Below are positions 51,220-60,797 of a DNA stretch of 64,000 nucleotides, piece after piece. The position numbers and the translations under genes are program-made. Within the stretch, counting starts at the first letter, position 1. Each line of letters begins with the position of its first letter. This DNA is from Microbacterium sp. M28. GTDB taxonomy: Bacteria > Actinomycetota > Actinomycetes > Actinomycetales > Microbacteriaceae. The stretch is from positions 62,001-126,000 of the forward strand of contig NZ_CP107546.1 in assembly GCF_025836995.1 (NCBI RefSeq), written 5' to 3'. The notes under the pieces are model-generated. The model saw only the letters and a program-made list of their open reading frames with translations. It was not told the DNA's origin and made no database searches.

Positions 51220-52076
51220 CGCGTCCTCCTGCGGGTCGGGTCGGCGAAATCGCGCAGGCCGTCGGCGATGAAGTTCACACCGAGGACGAGCACGACCAGG
51301 GCGATGCCCGGGGCGATCGCGCCGACGGGCGCGGTGAGCACGGTGCCCTGCGCCTCCTGCAGCAGCCGCCCCCAGGACGCGTTCGGCGGCGGAGCGCCGA
51401 GACCGAGATACGACAGGCTGGCCTCGGCGAGGACCGCGGCGCCGAACTGCAGCGCGAGATTCACGCTGAGTGTGGGCCAGATGTTGGGCAGCACGTGGAA
51501 CGCCACGATCCCCGGCCACCGCGTACCGCTCGTGCGCGCCGCCGTGATGAACTGCTCCTGCAGCACCCGATGGGCGAGGATGCGGGTGAGCCGCGCGACG
51601 ACGGCGGACATCGCCAGCCCGATCGCGAGGATCGCCGACCAGAGCGACGCGCCCTGCACGGCCACGACCAGCATCGCGAGCAGCAGCACGGGGAAGGCGA
51701 TGATGACATCCAGCGCCGCGGACATCGAATCGTCCACCCACGGGCGTGCGAACGCCGCGATGAGTCCGATCGTGATTCCGAGCAGCGCAGCCAGCGCGAC
51801 CGATCCGATCCCCACGACGAGCGCGATGCGTGCACCGACCATGAGCTGGGTGAACAGGTCGCGACCGAGCTTGTCCGTACCGAGCAGGTGCGCGCCGCTC
51901 GGCCCCTCGAGGCGCCCGCCGCTGACGTCGCTCGGCGCATACGGCAGCCAGAGCAGCGAGACCACGGCGAGGAGGACGATCAGTCCGGTGAAGCACAGGC
52001 CGATCACGAGGGTCGTGCCGCTGCCGCCACGACGCCGGGGTGCGGCATCCTCGATCTGCTCCACGACGGCCGTCAT
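51216..52076 (-). CDS. peptide/nickel ABC transporter permease (DppC type)
   Basis: A 286-residue permease with six segments; N-terminal LVIGLCFTGLIVLLAVVSLL, then the DppC pattern HLLGTDKLGRDLFTQLMVGA and the EAA loop TAARTSGTRWPGIVAFHVLP, followed by LSYLGLGAPPPNASWGRLL. Its start overlaps the previous permease stop. Forms the channel with the DppB-type subunit. Confidence 0.94.
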   Translation of the reverse strand: MTAVVEQIEDAAPRRRGGSGTTLVIGLCFTGLIVLLAVVSLLWLPYAPSDVSGGRLEGPSGAHLLGTDKLGRDLFTQLMVGARIALVVGIGSVALAALLGITIGLIAAFARPWVDDSMSAALDVIIAFPVLLLAMLVVAVQGASLWSAILAIGLAMSAVVARLTRILAHRVLQEQFITAARTSGTRWPGIVAFHVLPNIWPTLSVNLALQFGAAVLAEASLSYLGLGAPPPNASWGRLLQEAQGTVLTAPVGAIAPGIALVVLVLGVNFIADGLRDFADPTRRRTR

Positions 52077-53044
52077 CGTGCACCAGCCATCCGCGTGCGC
52101 AGCCGAGGGTCGATGAGGCGCTGCACGATGTCGGCGAGGAAGCCGACGATGAGGACGAACAGGGTCGAAACCACGAGCACGCCCTGGATGTTCGCGAAGT
52201 CGTGTTGTTCGATGCCGGTCAGCAGCATGCTGCCGAGGCCGGGGAGCGTGAAGACGCTCTCGACGACCACGGCGCCGAGCAGCGTGGTCGACAGCTCGAT
52301 GCCGAGGACCGCGATGACGGGGACAGCACCGTTGCGGACGCCATGGCGCAGCAGCGCCTCACCGAGGCCGGATCCGCCGGCGCGGGCGGTGCGCAGATAG
52401 TCGCTGCCGAGCACGTCGAGGGTGGCGGCACGGACATAGCGCGACAGCGAAGCGCTCATGACGATCGCCACCGTGAGGACGGGCAGGACGAGCGAGCGCA
52501 GCGCGTCGGCCGGATCCTCCCAGTCATCACGGGGGAAGCCTCCGGACGGGAGGATGCCGAGGCCGAGCGCGAACACCCACACCAGCAGGATGCCGACCCA
52601 GAACACCGGAACCGCGATGCCGAGCTGCGCGAAACCGGAGAGCACGGTGCCGTACCAGGTGTCGGCCTTCACCGCTGCGGTGATGCCGATCACGAGCGAC
52701 AGCAGCAGCGCCAGAACGAAGGCAATCAGCGTCAGCGGCAGCGTGATCTGCAGCCGAGCCGCGATCTCGGGTCCGACCGGGAGCGTGCTGATGTACGACT
52801 CACCGAGGTCGAGCCGCAGCATCTGACCGGCCCACAGCGCGAACTGCTCGATCAGCGGTCGGTCCGAGCCCACCTGAGCCCGCGCCGCGGCGATCTGCTC
52901 GGGCGTGGCATCCACCGACAGCAGGGCGTTCGCCGGGTCGCCAGGCAGCAGCCGGAGCAGCACGAAGATCACCATCATGGCGACGACGAGCGACACCACG
53001 AGGAACGCGGAGCGGCGGAGCAGATACGTGAGCATGGGAGGCAT
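52073..53044 (-). CDS. peptide/nickel ABC transporter permease (DppB type)
   Basis: A 323-residue permease starting at the ATG giving MPPMLTYLLRRSAF, with the DppB pattern LLRLLPGDPANALLS, FWVGILLVWVFALG, TARAGGSGLGEALLRHGVRN and VVESVFTLPGLGSMLL. Either this ATG or the one three codons later may be the start; no SD is free because a strong hairpin ends 3 nt before the first. The hairpin and the gene order suggest lower expression than the binding protein. Confidence 0.92.
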   Translation of the reverse strand: MPPMLTYLLRRSAFLVVSLVVAMMVIFVLLRLLPGDPANALLSVDATPEQIAAARAQVGSDRPLIEQFALWAGQMLRLDLGESYISTLPVGPEIAARLQITLPLTLIAFVLALLLSLVIGITAAVKADTWYGTVLSGFAQLGIAVPVFWVGILLVWVFALGLGILPSGGFPRDDWEDPADALRSLVLPVLTVAIVMSASLSRYVRAATLDVLGSDYLRTARAGGSGLGEALLRHGVRNGAVPVIAVLGIELSTTLLGAVVVESVFTLPGLGSMLLTGIEQHDFANIQGVLVVSTLFVLIVGFLADIVQRLIDPRLRTRMAGAR

Positions 53045-53046
53045 GA

Positions 53047-53088
53047 GGATCGCGGGGCGGGATGCTTCAGCATCCCACCCCGCGATCC
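53047..53088 (-). terminator. intra-operon hairpin between binding protein and permease
   Basis: A 19-bp stem (53047-53065 with 53070-53088, one C/A mismatch) around a TTCA loop, 7 nt after the binding-protein stop. It could be a partial terminator or an mRNA stabiliser, as often found after the binding-protein gene of importers. It also covers the place where a permease ribosome site would be. Confidence 0.8.
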
Positions 53089-53095
53089 GAAGGGG

Positions 53096-54589
53096 TCAGG
53101 AGGTGACGATGTCGTAGGCGAAGAACTGCGAGTTCAGGCCGTTGACGGGGTATCCGCTGAGGTCGCTCGAGGCGACCACGATCTGCGGGTAGAGGTAGAG
53201 CCAGACGCTCGCGGCATCCGCGGCGATCTTCTCGCCTACCTGCTTCAGCAGCGCCGTCTGCTCTTCGGTGGTCGCCGCCTGCTCGGCCTCAGCGACCCAC
53301 TGCTGGACCTGCGCGTCGTCGTAGCCCCAGTAGAAGTCGGGGTTGCCGTACCAGACCACGTCGCGGTCGTTGACGTGCTCCTGCAGGGTCGCCTCGAAGT
53401 CGCGCTCCTGGAAGACCTTCGTGTACCACTCGTCGGCGCTGATGGTGTTGATGTTCACCGTGATGCCGACTTCGGCCAGTTGCGACTGCAGGAACTCGGC
53501 CACGACCGGGTGCGGGTCGTAGCTGGGGGTGTCGAGGGTGAACTCGAAACCGTCCGGGTACCCGGCCTCCGCGAGCTGCTGCTTCGCGAGGTCGACGTCG
53601 TACGGGTTGACGTCGGTGAGGTCCTCGTACCAGGGGTCGGTCGGGGGCACCATCGATCCGATCAGGGTGCCGTAGTCGCCCCACACGGAGGTGAGCAGCT
53701 TCTCGGTGTCGATGGCGGAGTAGATCGCCTTGCGCACCAGCGCGTCGTCGAACGGGGCGACGCGATCGTTGAACGCGAGCAGCTCCTTCGTCGTCGAGGT
53801 GCCCTCGCTGATCGTGTAGTCGTCGTTCGAGGCGAACTGCTCGAGCGCGTCGGGGCTCTGGACGCTCGTGATCACGTCGATCTCGCCGGTGAGCAGCGCG
53901 TTGTTCTGCGCAGTGGCGTCGGTGAAGTAGGTGAAGACGACCTCGCCGTTCGCGGCCGGCCCGCCCCAGTAGTCGTCCCAGCGGGTCAGGGTCAGCGTGC
54001 TGCCCTGCTTCCATTCGTCGAGCGTGTACGGGCCGGTGCCGTCCTCGCTCGTGGTGAGATCCTCGGCTTCCGCATTCACGATCCAGATGTACGCGAGGTT
54101 GTACAGGAACGAGATCGAACGCTGCGACAGCGTGAACACGACCGTGCTGTCGTCGGGCGTCTCGATGTCGGAGATCACCGAGAACGACGACTTGCGGGCC
54201 GACTTGGAGTCCTCGGCCGTGACCGCTTCGACGCTGGCCTTGACGTCGGCCGAGGTCAGCTTCTTGCCGGAGTGGAACGTCACGTCGTCGCGCAGCGTGA
54301 TCGTGTAGGTCAGGCCGTCTTCGCTGACCTCCTCGCTCGCCGCGAGCAGGGGCTCGACCTCGCCGGCGTCGGTGAGCCGGTAGAGGCCCTCGTAGACGTT
54401 GCCGTTGAACGCCTCGGTCACGCCCTGGCCGCCGCCCTGCGTGTTGCTGAGGTTCTGCGGCTCGTACAGCGAGCCGATGGCGATGGTGGCGTCAGCGGAG
54501 TCTTCGGCGGATGGCGTGCTCGACGAGCAGCCGGCCAGGACGAGGGCCGTCGCGACGATGGTCGCCGCGAGCGCGATCGGAGTTCTCAC
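53096..54589 (-). CDS. peptide-type ABC substrate-binding lipoprotein (family 5)
   Basis: A 497-residue solute-binding protein of SBP family 5. The lipobox is LVLAGC (Cys20) followed by a Ser/Thr linker. Typical family elements are VYEGLYRLTDAGEVEPLLAA, TFHSGKKLTSADVKASVEAV, GTGPYTLDEWKQG and NPYDVDLAKQQLAEAGYPDG. It brings a peptide, nickel chelate or similar ligand to DppB/DppC. First gene of the operon. Confidence 0.94.
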   Translation of the reverse strand: MRTPIALAATIVATALVLAGCSSSTPSAEDSADATIAIGSLYEPQNLSNTQGGGQGVTEAFNGNVYEGLYRLTDAGEVEPLLAASEEVSEDGLTYTITLRDDVTFHSGKKLTSADVKASVEAVTAEDSKSARKSSFSVISDIETPDDSTVVFTLSQRSISFLYNLAYIWIVNAEAEDLTTSEDGTGPYTLDEWKQGSTLTLTRWDDYWGGPAANGEVVFTYFTDATAQNNALLTGEIDVITSVQSPDALEQFASNDDYTISEGTSTTKELLAFNDRVAPFDDALVRKAIYSAIDTEKLLTSVWGDYGTLIGSMVPPTDPWYEDLTDVNPYDVDLAKQQLAEAGYPDGFEFTLDTPSYDPHPVVAEFLQSQLAEVGITVNINTISADEWYTKVFQERDFEATLQEHVNDRDVVWYGNPDFYWGYDDAQVQQWVAEAEQAATTEEQTALLKQVGEKIAADAASVWLYLYPQIVVASSDLSGYPVNGLNSQFFAYDIVTS

Positions 54590-54640
54590 AGGGTGTCTCC
54601 CGGTTCGGGTGGGTGTTCGGGTGTTCGGAGCGGCCGCGGG

Positions 54641-55357
54641 TCAGGCCGAGTAGATGTCGAAGTCGTCGGTGAAGACGACGTTCTTCTCGCCGGCGCGGAT
54701 CGGCTGCGAGAACCGGTTCTGCGGCGGTGGCAGCGGGCAGTTGTACTGCGCCGAGAAGCCGCACGGCGGGACGAACGCGCGGTTGAAGTCGAGCACGACC
54801 GAGCCCGCGTCGCCGAATCCTGCCTCGTCGTCTCGGCGCACGAACAGGAAGCGTCCTGACCCGTACGTCTCGGTTCCGTTGGTCGCGTCGCCGAAGACCA
54901 GCAGCAGCGTGCCGCCGTCGTCGAACGCGGCGAGGCGGTGCTCGACTCCGTCGAGGGTGAACGTGATGTCGCCGGGGACGACGAGCTCGCGCGTGCCGCC
55001 GTTGTCGCGGATGTGCTCGAACGGGACAGTGCGGCCGGCATCCACCGGCGTGAAGCCGGCCTCGATGACCCAGGCCGGGTCGTACTCGTACGCGTCGATG
55101 CGGTCGTACGCGCGGATGGCGGGCGAATCGGCATCCCAGAACCGCAACCCGTACTCGGGCCCGCCGGTGGAGATGTCGGTGCGCTGGAGCTGCGTCACCG
55201 TGACGGATGCCGGGGCCTTCGACCGCTCCGCTTCGAGGTCGGGCCGTTCGCGGCCGACCCAGCGGGTCTCGACGAGTGCGAGGTTGCCGGTTGGCGCGGC
55301 GACTGCGGAGTGGCGCTCATTGCGCCAGCGGGCGTGGTCTTCTTCGGGTGCAGACAT
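54641..55357 (-). CDS. DUF1684 family protein
   Basis: A 238-residue protein with the DUF1684 pattern: HARWRNERHSAVAAPTGNLA near the start, YGSGRFLFVRRDD and the C-terminal DFNRAFVPPCGFSAQYNCPL with two cysteines. Family function is not known. It lies 51 nt upstream of the binding-protein gene and may share its transcript. No signal peptide. Confidence 0.88.
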   Translation of the reverse strand: MSAPEEDHARWRNERHSAVAAPTGNLALVETRWVGRERPDLEAERSKAPASVTVTQLQRTDISTGGPEYGLRFWDADSPAIRAYDRIDAYEYDPAWVIEAGFTPVDAGRTVPFEHIRDNGGTRELVVPGDITFTLDGVEHRLAAFDDGGTLLLVFGDATNGTETYGSGRFLFVRRDDEAGFGDAGSVVLDFNRAFVPPCGFSAQYNCPLPPPQNRFSQPIRAGEKNVVFTDDFDIYSA

Positions 55358-55464
55358 GACCGTTCCAGGTTACGGGCGTGCGGGGAAGGGCGCCGCGACG
55401 CGACGTCATCGAGGGGAACACGCGTGGACGCGTCGGCATTCCGTGCCGCGTCGATCCGATCCGG

Positions 55465-57528
55465 TCAGACCCAGCGCGCCTGCAGGCGTTCGGCGACGCG
55501 CAGCGCATTGGCGACGATGGTCAGGGTGGGGTTCACCGATCCGTTCGTCGGATGCAGGGACGAGTCGCACACGACGATCCGACGCGTCCCGTACAGCCGC
55601 CCCTCCGGATCGGTCGCCGCGGCGGCTGCCGACGCGCCCATCCGCACCGTGCCGCAGGAGTGCTCGCCCGCGGCCGAGGCGGTCGCACCGCCCCGGCGGA
55701 CGACGTGCACGCCGGTCGCGTCCGCGGCTTCGAGCCACCGGATCCCCTGTACTCCGAGACCTTCGTCGATCTCCCGTGACGCGTCGTGGACGAGCTTGGT
55801 CATCGTCGCCCCGGGGCGCCCCCATCGGTCGCGCGCACGGTCGCTGAGGCCCACGCCCGATCCGCGGTGCGGCACCTCCTGGCCCATCCCGAACACGCCG
55901 AAGATGTGGGCGCGCCCCTCGCGCATCCACTCCTTGTGCCCGGCGCCCCAGGACGCGACGCCCTCGGGCGGGGAACCGGCGGAGGTCAGCGGAAGCATCC
56001 CCATGAGGTCGACGAGCACTCCGCCGCCGTACGGCACGGTGTCGGCATGCACGTGGTCGAGCGTCGCGACCGAGTGGCCTGGTCCGACGAACGGCTTCAC
56101 GGGTTCGGCCACGTCGCCCAGCACGGTCACGAATCGATGGTCGTGCAGATTGCGGCCGACGTGCTCGTTGCCGAGACCGCTCGCCAGCAGCAGGCGGGCC
56201 GACTCGACCGCACCGGCCGAGACCACGACGACGTCCGCCCGCACGACGACCTCGCGGGCGCGGTCGGTCGAAGCGTCCACCATGAGGGTCACCTCGGCGT
56301 GCGACGCCCCGTCGCGGATCTCGATCGCCTCGGCATCCTGCAGCACGCTGCAGCCGTCGGCCACAGCCCGCGCGATGAGCGTGTTGTGCGCGCCGTTCTT
56401 CGCATCGACCGGACACGCGTGGCCGACGCACTGCGGGCATCGCGCGCACGCGGCCCGACCGTCGTGCGGAACGCTGTTGATCGCCAGGGGGATCGGTCCC
56501 CACCCCCACCCGAGCCGGTCCGCGGCGGAGGCGAGCAGCTCGCGGGCCGGCTCCGTCCCCATCGCGGGCATCGGGTAGCCGCGCGTGCGGGGAGTTCGGG
56601 CCGTGAGCGGTCCCTCCTCGCCGGCGACGCCGAGCTCCCACTCGGCACGCGTGTAGTACGGCTCGAGCTCGTCGTACTCGAACGGCCAGTCGGCGAGCGA
56701 GGCATCCGCGTCCGGATTTCCGTACACGGTCTCCATGCGGAAGTCCTCGGGCAGGAAGCGCCACGACATGCCCTGCCACACACGGGTGCCGCCGCCGAGG
56801 ACGTCCGCGTTGAGACCGTACGGACCCGCGTCGCCGATACCGTCGACCAGCATCCCGGCGCCCTCCGCGCCGAACAGCTCCCGCGGATGCCCCGGACCCG
56901 GCCCGAGAGTCGGCCAGTACACCGCGTTGCGCTTGCCGTGCAGATGATCGCCGCGCAGCTGCGCGTTCGTCCGCGCCGGCGCGCGCTCGACGAGCAGGAC
57001 CGTCCTCCCGGCCGCCGCGAGGACGCGCGCCGCCGCTCCGCCGCCTGGTCCGCCGCCGATGACGATCGCGTCGTACGCGGACGCGACACCGTGCGAGCCG
57101 ATGTCGGGCAGGGAGTCGGGTTCGATCGGAACCACGCCGTCCGGCAGAGCGCGGTAGCCCACCATCGCCAGCCCGTCCGGTTCGTGGCCGGGTCGGAGGG
57201 CGTAGTAGCCCTCCCAGCAGACCCGCCGCAGCGCCGCGAAATCCGGCGCCGTCTCAGGGTCGGCTTCGGCCCGTTGCAGCAGGACATCCTGATGCCCAGG
57301 AGCCAGCTCCGCGAAGCCGCCGGCGCCGGACTCGCGGTCGAGCCACGCGCCGAGCGCCGCCAGCTGCGGCAGGATGCCGGCGAGATCGCGCCTCGCGACG
57401 GGGTCGGCGAGATACGCGCCCACCCCGCCCTCCCAGCCGTCGCGCCAATCGTCGGCCGGGATGATCCTGGCCACGGCCGCGCGCAGCGCCGGATGAGACG
57501 CGACGTCACCGCCCGGCAAGGGAACCAC
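55465..57528 (-). CDS. GMC-type FAD oxidoreductase fused to a subunit-3-like domain
   Basis: A 687-residue protein. Residues 1-140 are a gluconate-2-dehydrogenase-subunit-3-like helical domain (VARIIPADDWRDGWEGGVGA). From residue 152 follows a GMC flavoprotein: FAD motif IVIGGGPGGGAAARVLA, RGDHLHGKRNAVY, the cysteine patch CARCPQCVGHACPVDAKN, and the catalytic C-terminus (SCGTVRMG, VCDSSLHPTNGSVNPTLT with His/Asn). The GTG start has GGAGG 5 nt upstream and lies 23 nt inside the permease gene. Last gene of a sugar importer operon, so it should oxidise the imported sugar or a glycoside. No signal peptide. Confidence 0.9.
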   Translation of the reverse strand: MVPLPGGDVASHPALRAAVARIIPADDWRDGWEGGVGAYLADPVARRDLAGILPQLAALGAWLDRESGAGGFAELAPGHQDVLLQRAEADPETAPDFAALRRVCWEGYYALRPGHEPDGLAMVGYRALPDGVVPIEPDSLPDIGSHGVASAYDAIVIGGGPGGGAAARVLAAAGRTVLLVERAPARTNAQLRGDHLHGKRNAVYWPTLGPGPGHPRELFGAEGAGMLVDGIGDAGPYGLNADVLGGGTRVWQGMSWRFLPEDFRMETVYGNPDADASLADWPFEYDELEPYYTRAEWELGVAGEEGPLTARTPRTRGYPMPAMGTEPARELLASAADRLGWGWGPIPLAINSVPHDGRAACARCPQCVGHACPVDAKNGAHNTLIARAVADGCSVLQDAEAIEIRDGASHAEVTLMVDASTDRAREVVVRADVVVVSAGAVESARLLLASGLGNEHVGRNLHDHRFVTVLGDVAEPVKPFVGPGHSVATLDHVHADTVPYGGGVLVDLMGMLPLTSAGSPPEGVASWGAGHKEWMREGRAHIFGVFGMGQEVPHRGSGVGLSDRARDRWGRPGATMTKLVHDASREIDEGLGVQGIRWLEAADATGVHVVRRGGATASAAGEHSCGTVRMGASAAAAATDPEGRLYGTRRIVVCDSSLHPTNGSVNPTLTIVANALRVAERLQARWV

Positions 57529-58372
57529 CGATGCCTCCGACGCTGAAGTACTTGTTCAGCACGGCGAAGATGATGACCGGTGGCAGCATCGCGATCACCG
57601 CGACCGCCATGACCAATCCCCAGTTCGTCGCGTTCTGCTGGAAGAAGGTCTGCAGGCCGACCGAGAGCGTGAAGCTCGTCTCGGACCGGATGAAGACCAG
57701 GACGACGAGGTAGTCGTTCCAGGCGAGCAGGAACGAGAAGATCGCGGTCGACAGCACCCCGGGGAGGGAATTGCGCAGGACGATCCGGACGAAACCGCCG
57801 AACAGGCTCGCCCCGTCCATCCAGGCCGCCTCCTCGAGGCTGATCGGGATGGAGTCGTAGTACGCGGCCATCATCCAGATCGCGACCGACATGGTCGAGC
57901 CGACGTAGATGATCGTGAGGCCGACCAGGTTGTCGACCAGGTTCAGCCGCGCGAACAGGATGAACAGCGGGATGACGGCCGTGACGACCGGCAGCGACTG
58001 GATGATGAACAGCAGCAGCGAGTAGCCCGAGACGAGCTTGCTGCGGCCGCGCGAGAGCACATATCCTGCCGGCGCCGCGACGGCGACGGAAACCACGACC
58101 GTGGCGAGCGTGACGACCAGGCTGTTCTGCAACCAGATGAGCACGTTCGTCTGCGTGAAGATCTTCGCGTAGTTCTCGAAGGTGAATCCGGTCTCGGCGC
58201 TGCCCAGCGCCGGCTGGAACGACAGGTACAGCACGGCGCCCACCGGGATGATCACGATGACCGTGATGAACAGCAGGAGGGTGAACTTCCACCACCGGCC
58301 GCGCAGCTGCTCGTCGGTGCCGCTCCTGCCCTTCTTGGATCCCGCGGTGACGAGGGTCTGAGTGAGGGTCAT
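57506..58372 (-). CDS. sugar ABC transporter permease, MalG type
   Basis: A 288-residue permease with six segments. The EAA loop is EEAAWMDGASLFGGFVRIVL near residue 190, and the C-terminus ends in KYFSVGGIGGSLAGR as is usual in the family. It overlaps the MalF-type gene upstream (ATGA) and the GMC gene downstream. Confidence 0.94.
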   Translation of the reverse strand: MTLTQTLVTAGSKKGRSGTDEQLRGRWWKFTLLLFITVIVIIPVGAVLYLSFQPALGSAETGFTFENYAKIFTQTNVLIWLQNSLVVTLATVVVSVAVAAPAGYVLSRGRSKLVSGYSLLLFIIQSLPVVTAVIPLFILFARLNLVDNLVGLTIIYVGSTMSVAIWMMAAYYDSIPISLEEAAWMDGASLFGGFVRIVLRNSLPGVLSTAIFSFLLAWNDYLVVLVFIRSETSFTLSVGLQTFFQQNATNWGLVMAVAVIAMLPPVIIFAVLNKYFSVGGIGGSLAGR

Positions 58373-59334
58373 TCGATGTCCGCCTTCTGCACGCGTCGGT
58401 AGAGGACGACGGAGATGATCACGAGCACGATCGTCATGAGGAACGCGATCGCGACACCCGGTCCGGTGCGGAACTCCAGGAACACGGTGCGATACGCCTG
58501 CACGACGAGCGATTGGGTGGCGTTGACCGGCCCGCCGCCGGTCAGCAGGAAGATCGTGGGGAAGTCGTTCACGCAGAAGATCGTCATGAGGATCCAGCTG
58601 ATGTACGTCGACTTCGCGGTGAGCGGCAGGGTGATGTGGCGGAACGCCTGCCACGCTGTCGCGCCGTCCACGCGGGCCGCCTCGTAGACCGTGGTGTCCA
58701 CGGCCGCGAGTGCGGCGCTCATCATCATCATCATGAACGGGAAGCTGATCCAGACCTTGAACACGCAGACCATGATCTGGGCGAGGAGCGGATTCGCGAG
58801 GAACAGCACCTGCCCGAAACCCAGCGCTTCGGCGAGCACGGGAAGCGGGCTCTGCGGCGTCGCCACGAGCCAGTTCCAGGACGTCGCGGACACGACGGTC
58901 GGCACCACCCACGGCAGCAGGAGGAGGACTTTGAACAGGCCTCGTCCGGGGACGCGTCCTCGGAGGAGCAGGGCGATGCCGAGGCCGGCGACCCAGCTGC
59001 CGAAGACGCCGACGAGGGTGAAGATGAGCGTGAACCGGGCGGATGCCCAGAACACAGGGTCGGACAGGACGGTCTGATAGTTCTGCAGGCCGATGAAATC
59101 ACCGGGCAGGATCAGGTCGCCGTCGCGCACCGACTGCAGGCCCGCGTAGATGACCGGATACGCGTTGAGCAGCAGGACGAGGATGATGGAGGGCAGGACG
59201 AGGAGTGTCAGCGTGAGGGTGCGGCCAGGCAGGACCGCGCGCCGGCGAGTGCGGGGCTCTCGCCCCGACCCGCCGACGCCGACGCCCCTTCGTGCCTTGC
59301 TCAGCGACTCGGAGAGGGAGGCGGAGGTCATCAT
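58369..59334 (-). CDS. sugar ABC transporter permease, MalF type
   Basis: A 321-residue permease: first segment LLVLPSIILVLLLNAYPVIY, EAA loop YEAARVDGATAWQAFRHITL near residue 215, and LLTGGGPVNATQSLVVQ, a MalF/UgpA hallmark. It starts 9 nt after the binding-protein stop. Confidence 0.94.
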   Translation of the reverse strand: MMTSASLSESLSKARRGVGVGGSGREPRTRRRAVLPGRTLTLTLLVLPSIILVLLLNAYPVIYAGLQSVRDGDLILPGDFIGLQNYQTVLSDPVFWASARFTLIFTLVGVFGSWVAGLGIALLLRGRVPGRGLFKVLLLLPWVVPTVVSATSWNWLVATPQSPLPVLAEALGFGQVLFLANPLLAQIMVCVFKVWISFPFMMMMMSAALAAVDTTVYEAARVDGATAWQAFRHITLPLTAKSTYISWILMTIFCVNDFPTIFLLTGGGPVNATQSLVVQAYRTVFLEFRTGPGVAIAFLMTIVLVIISVVLYRRVQKADIE

Positions 59335-59343
59335 GGAGCAGAC

Positions 59344-60660
59344 CTACGCGTTCGCCTCGAGCGTCTTCTGCAGCGTCTCCAGTGCAGCCTTTCCGGTGCC
59401 CTGACCACCGAGGATCGTCTGCGTGAACGTGTTCATGGCCGGCGTGCCGTCGACCGCCGTCACGCCCAGGAACAGCGCATCACCGCCGGGTGCGCCCCAG
59501 GTGTGCGAGATCGGCTGCCACTCCTCGATGATCTTCACCGCGTTGGTGTTCGCCTGGAACTCGGGAGTCTCGGTGATCGACTTCAGCGGCGGCAGCCCGA
59601 TGCCGGTGTTCTCCGTCCACAGCGGCGCCATGTTCTCGTAGTAGTACGTCAGGAACGCCTCCGACTCGGCCTGGTCGGGGGTGTTCGTGTACATCATGAT
59701 GTTGTTCGGGAAGTACAGCGCGCCCTGGTCTCCGTGGGGTCCCGTGAGCGGGCTGTTGACCGCGAGCTCCGGTCCGACGTCGCCTGCGACGTTGGCGGCG
59801 AGGCCGCCGCCGTCCCAGCCCATCCCGAACTTGCGCTCGCGCCACTGGGTCTGCACGTTGTCGCTGGTGTACGTGACGCTGCCGGGGTCGACGTACCCCT
59901 TCGCGACCATCTCGAGCACGAAGTCCATCGCCTCGATGTTGCGGTCGGTGACGCAGTCGGGTTCCTGGTCGGCGTTGAAGAGGCCGCCGCCGTTGTTGAT
60001 CATGAAGCTCGTGAGGATGTGGCTGCCGGTGAAGGAGCCGGAGCCGGCGCCGACGCCGAACGAGTACACGCCGATCTTCTTCAGCGCCTCACTCGCGGCC
60101 AGGTAGCTCTGCCAGTCGGTGGGTGGCTCGACGCCGGCCTGCTCGAGCAGCACGGTGTTGTACCACATGACGCGCATGTCGAGGTTGTACGGGACCGCCG
60201 CATAGCCGCCCTTGACCTTCATCGCATCGACGAGCCCGGGGAGGAAGTCATCGTAGAGGCCGTTCTCCTTCCAGGATTCCAGCAGGTCGTCGGCGTATGC
60301 GATCTTCCCCTGCGATTCGAAGAGGAACGCCTGAGTCCCGCCGCCGGAGCTGACTGCCGGACCGGTGTTGCTCGCCACGGCGGAGGAGAACGTCTGGGTG
60401 AAGTTCGCCCACTGGATCTCCTGGTGCTCGACCTTGAGCGCGCCGTCGTAGGCTTCGGCGATCTCGGCATCCCGCGGCCCGAACTCCGCCTGGCCCCAGG
60501 GCATGTTCCAGAACTTGAGCGACCCCCCTCCGCCGCCTCCGCCGCCTCCTCCCGACCCGTTGGGGGCGCAGCTCGCGAGCGTCATCGCGGCCACGGCCGC
60601 ACCCGAGAACATCAGGAATCCGCGACGCGTGAACCCTGAAGGCGAAGTCATGCGATCCAT
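59344..60660 (-). CDS. sugar ABC substrate-binding lipoprotein (family 1), Tat-type signal
   Basis: A 438-residue binding protein. The signal has a twin-arginine motif (TRRGFLMFSGAAVAAMTLAS) and lipobox LASC, so it is probably a Tat lipoprotein. A Gly-rich linker follows. Typical family-1 stretches are GYAAVPYNLDMRVMWYNTVL and MYTNTPDQAESEAFLTYYYE. I choose the ATG 8 nt after GGAG (MDRMTS); an upstream GTG and a downstream ATG are the alternatives. It starts a four-gene operon ending with a GMC oxidoreductase. Confidence 0.93.
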   Translation of the reverse strand: MDRMTSPSGFTRRGFLMFSGAAVAAMTLASCAPNGSGGGGGGGGGGSLKFWNMPWGQAEFGPRDAEIAEAYDGALKVEHQEIQWANFTQTFSSAVASNTGPAVSSGGGTQAFLFESQGKIAYADDLLESWKENGLYDDFLPGLVDAMKVKGGYAAVPYNLDMRVMWYNTVLLEQAGVEPPTDWQSYLAASEALKKIGVYSFGVGAGSGSFTGSHILTSFMINNGGGLFNADQEPDCVTDRNIEAMDFVLEMVAKGYVDPGSVTYTSDNVQTQWRERKFGMGWDGGGLAANVAGDVGPELAVNSPLTGPHGDQGALYFPNNIMMYTNTPDQAESEAFLTYYYENMAPLWTENTGIGLPPLKSITETPEFQANTNAVKIIEEWQPISHTWGAPGGDALFLGVTAVDGTPAMNTFTQTILGGQGTGKAALETLQKTLEANA

Positions 60661-60725
60661 GCAGAACACTCCATTTCTCGCGGCCGGGCGGGCCGACCGC
60701 TCTCGACATTGAGACGGACAGCACC

Positions 60726-60758
60726 TGTCTAGTCCCTTTTGTCGGAGCCGTCAACAAA
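60726..60758 (-). promoter_or_regulatory. promoter and ROK/LacI-like operator of the sugar-GMC operon
   Basis: On the minus strand TTGACG (-35, 60749-60754) and TAGACA (-10, 60726-60731) are separated by 17 nt. An inverted repeat TTTGT.G-N7-C.ACAAA (60738-60758, arms of 7 with one mismatch) overlaps the -35 and spacer. Such TTTGTY-type repeats are seen at ROK-family sites; the regulator is not in the window. Confidence 0.7.
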
Positions 60759-60797
60759 TTTCGGCGACGCATGCGGAGCGTCCGCGCGAGCGAGGGT

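Noticed and set aside
52040..54859. 939-codon plus-strand open frame opposite the peptide transporter
   Set aside because: It is antisense to three well supported ABC genes and has low-complexity composition.
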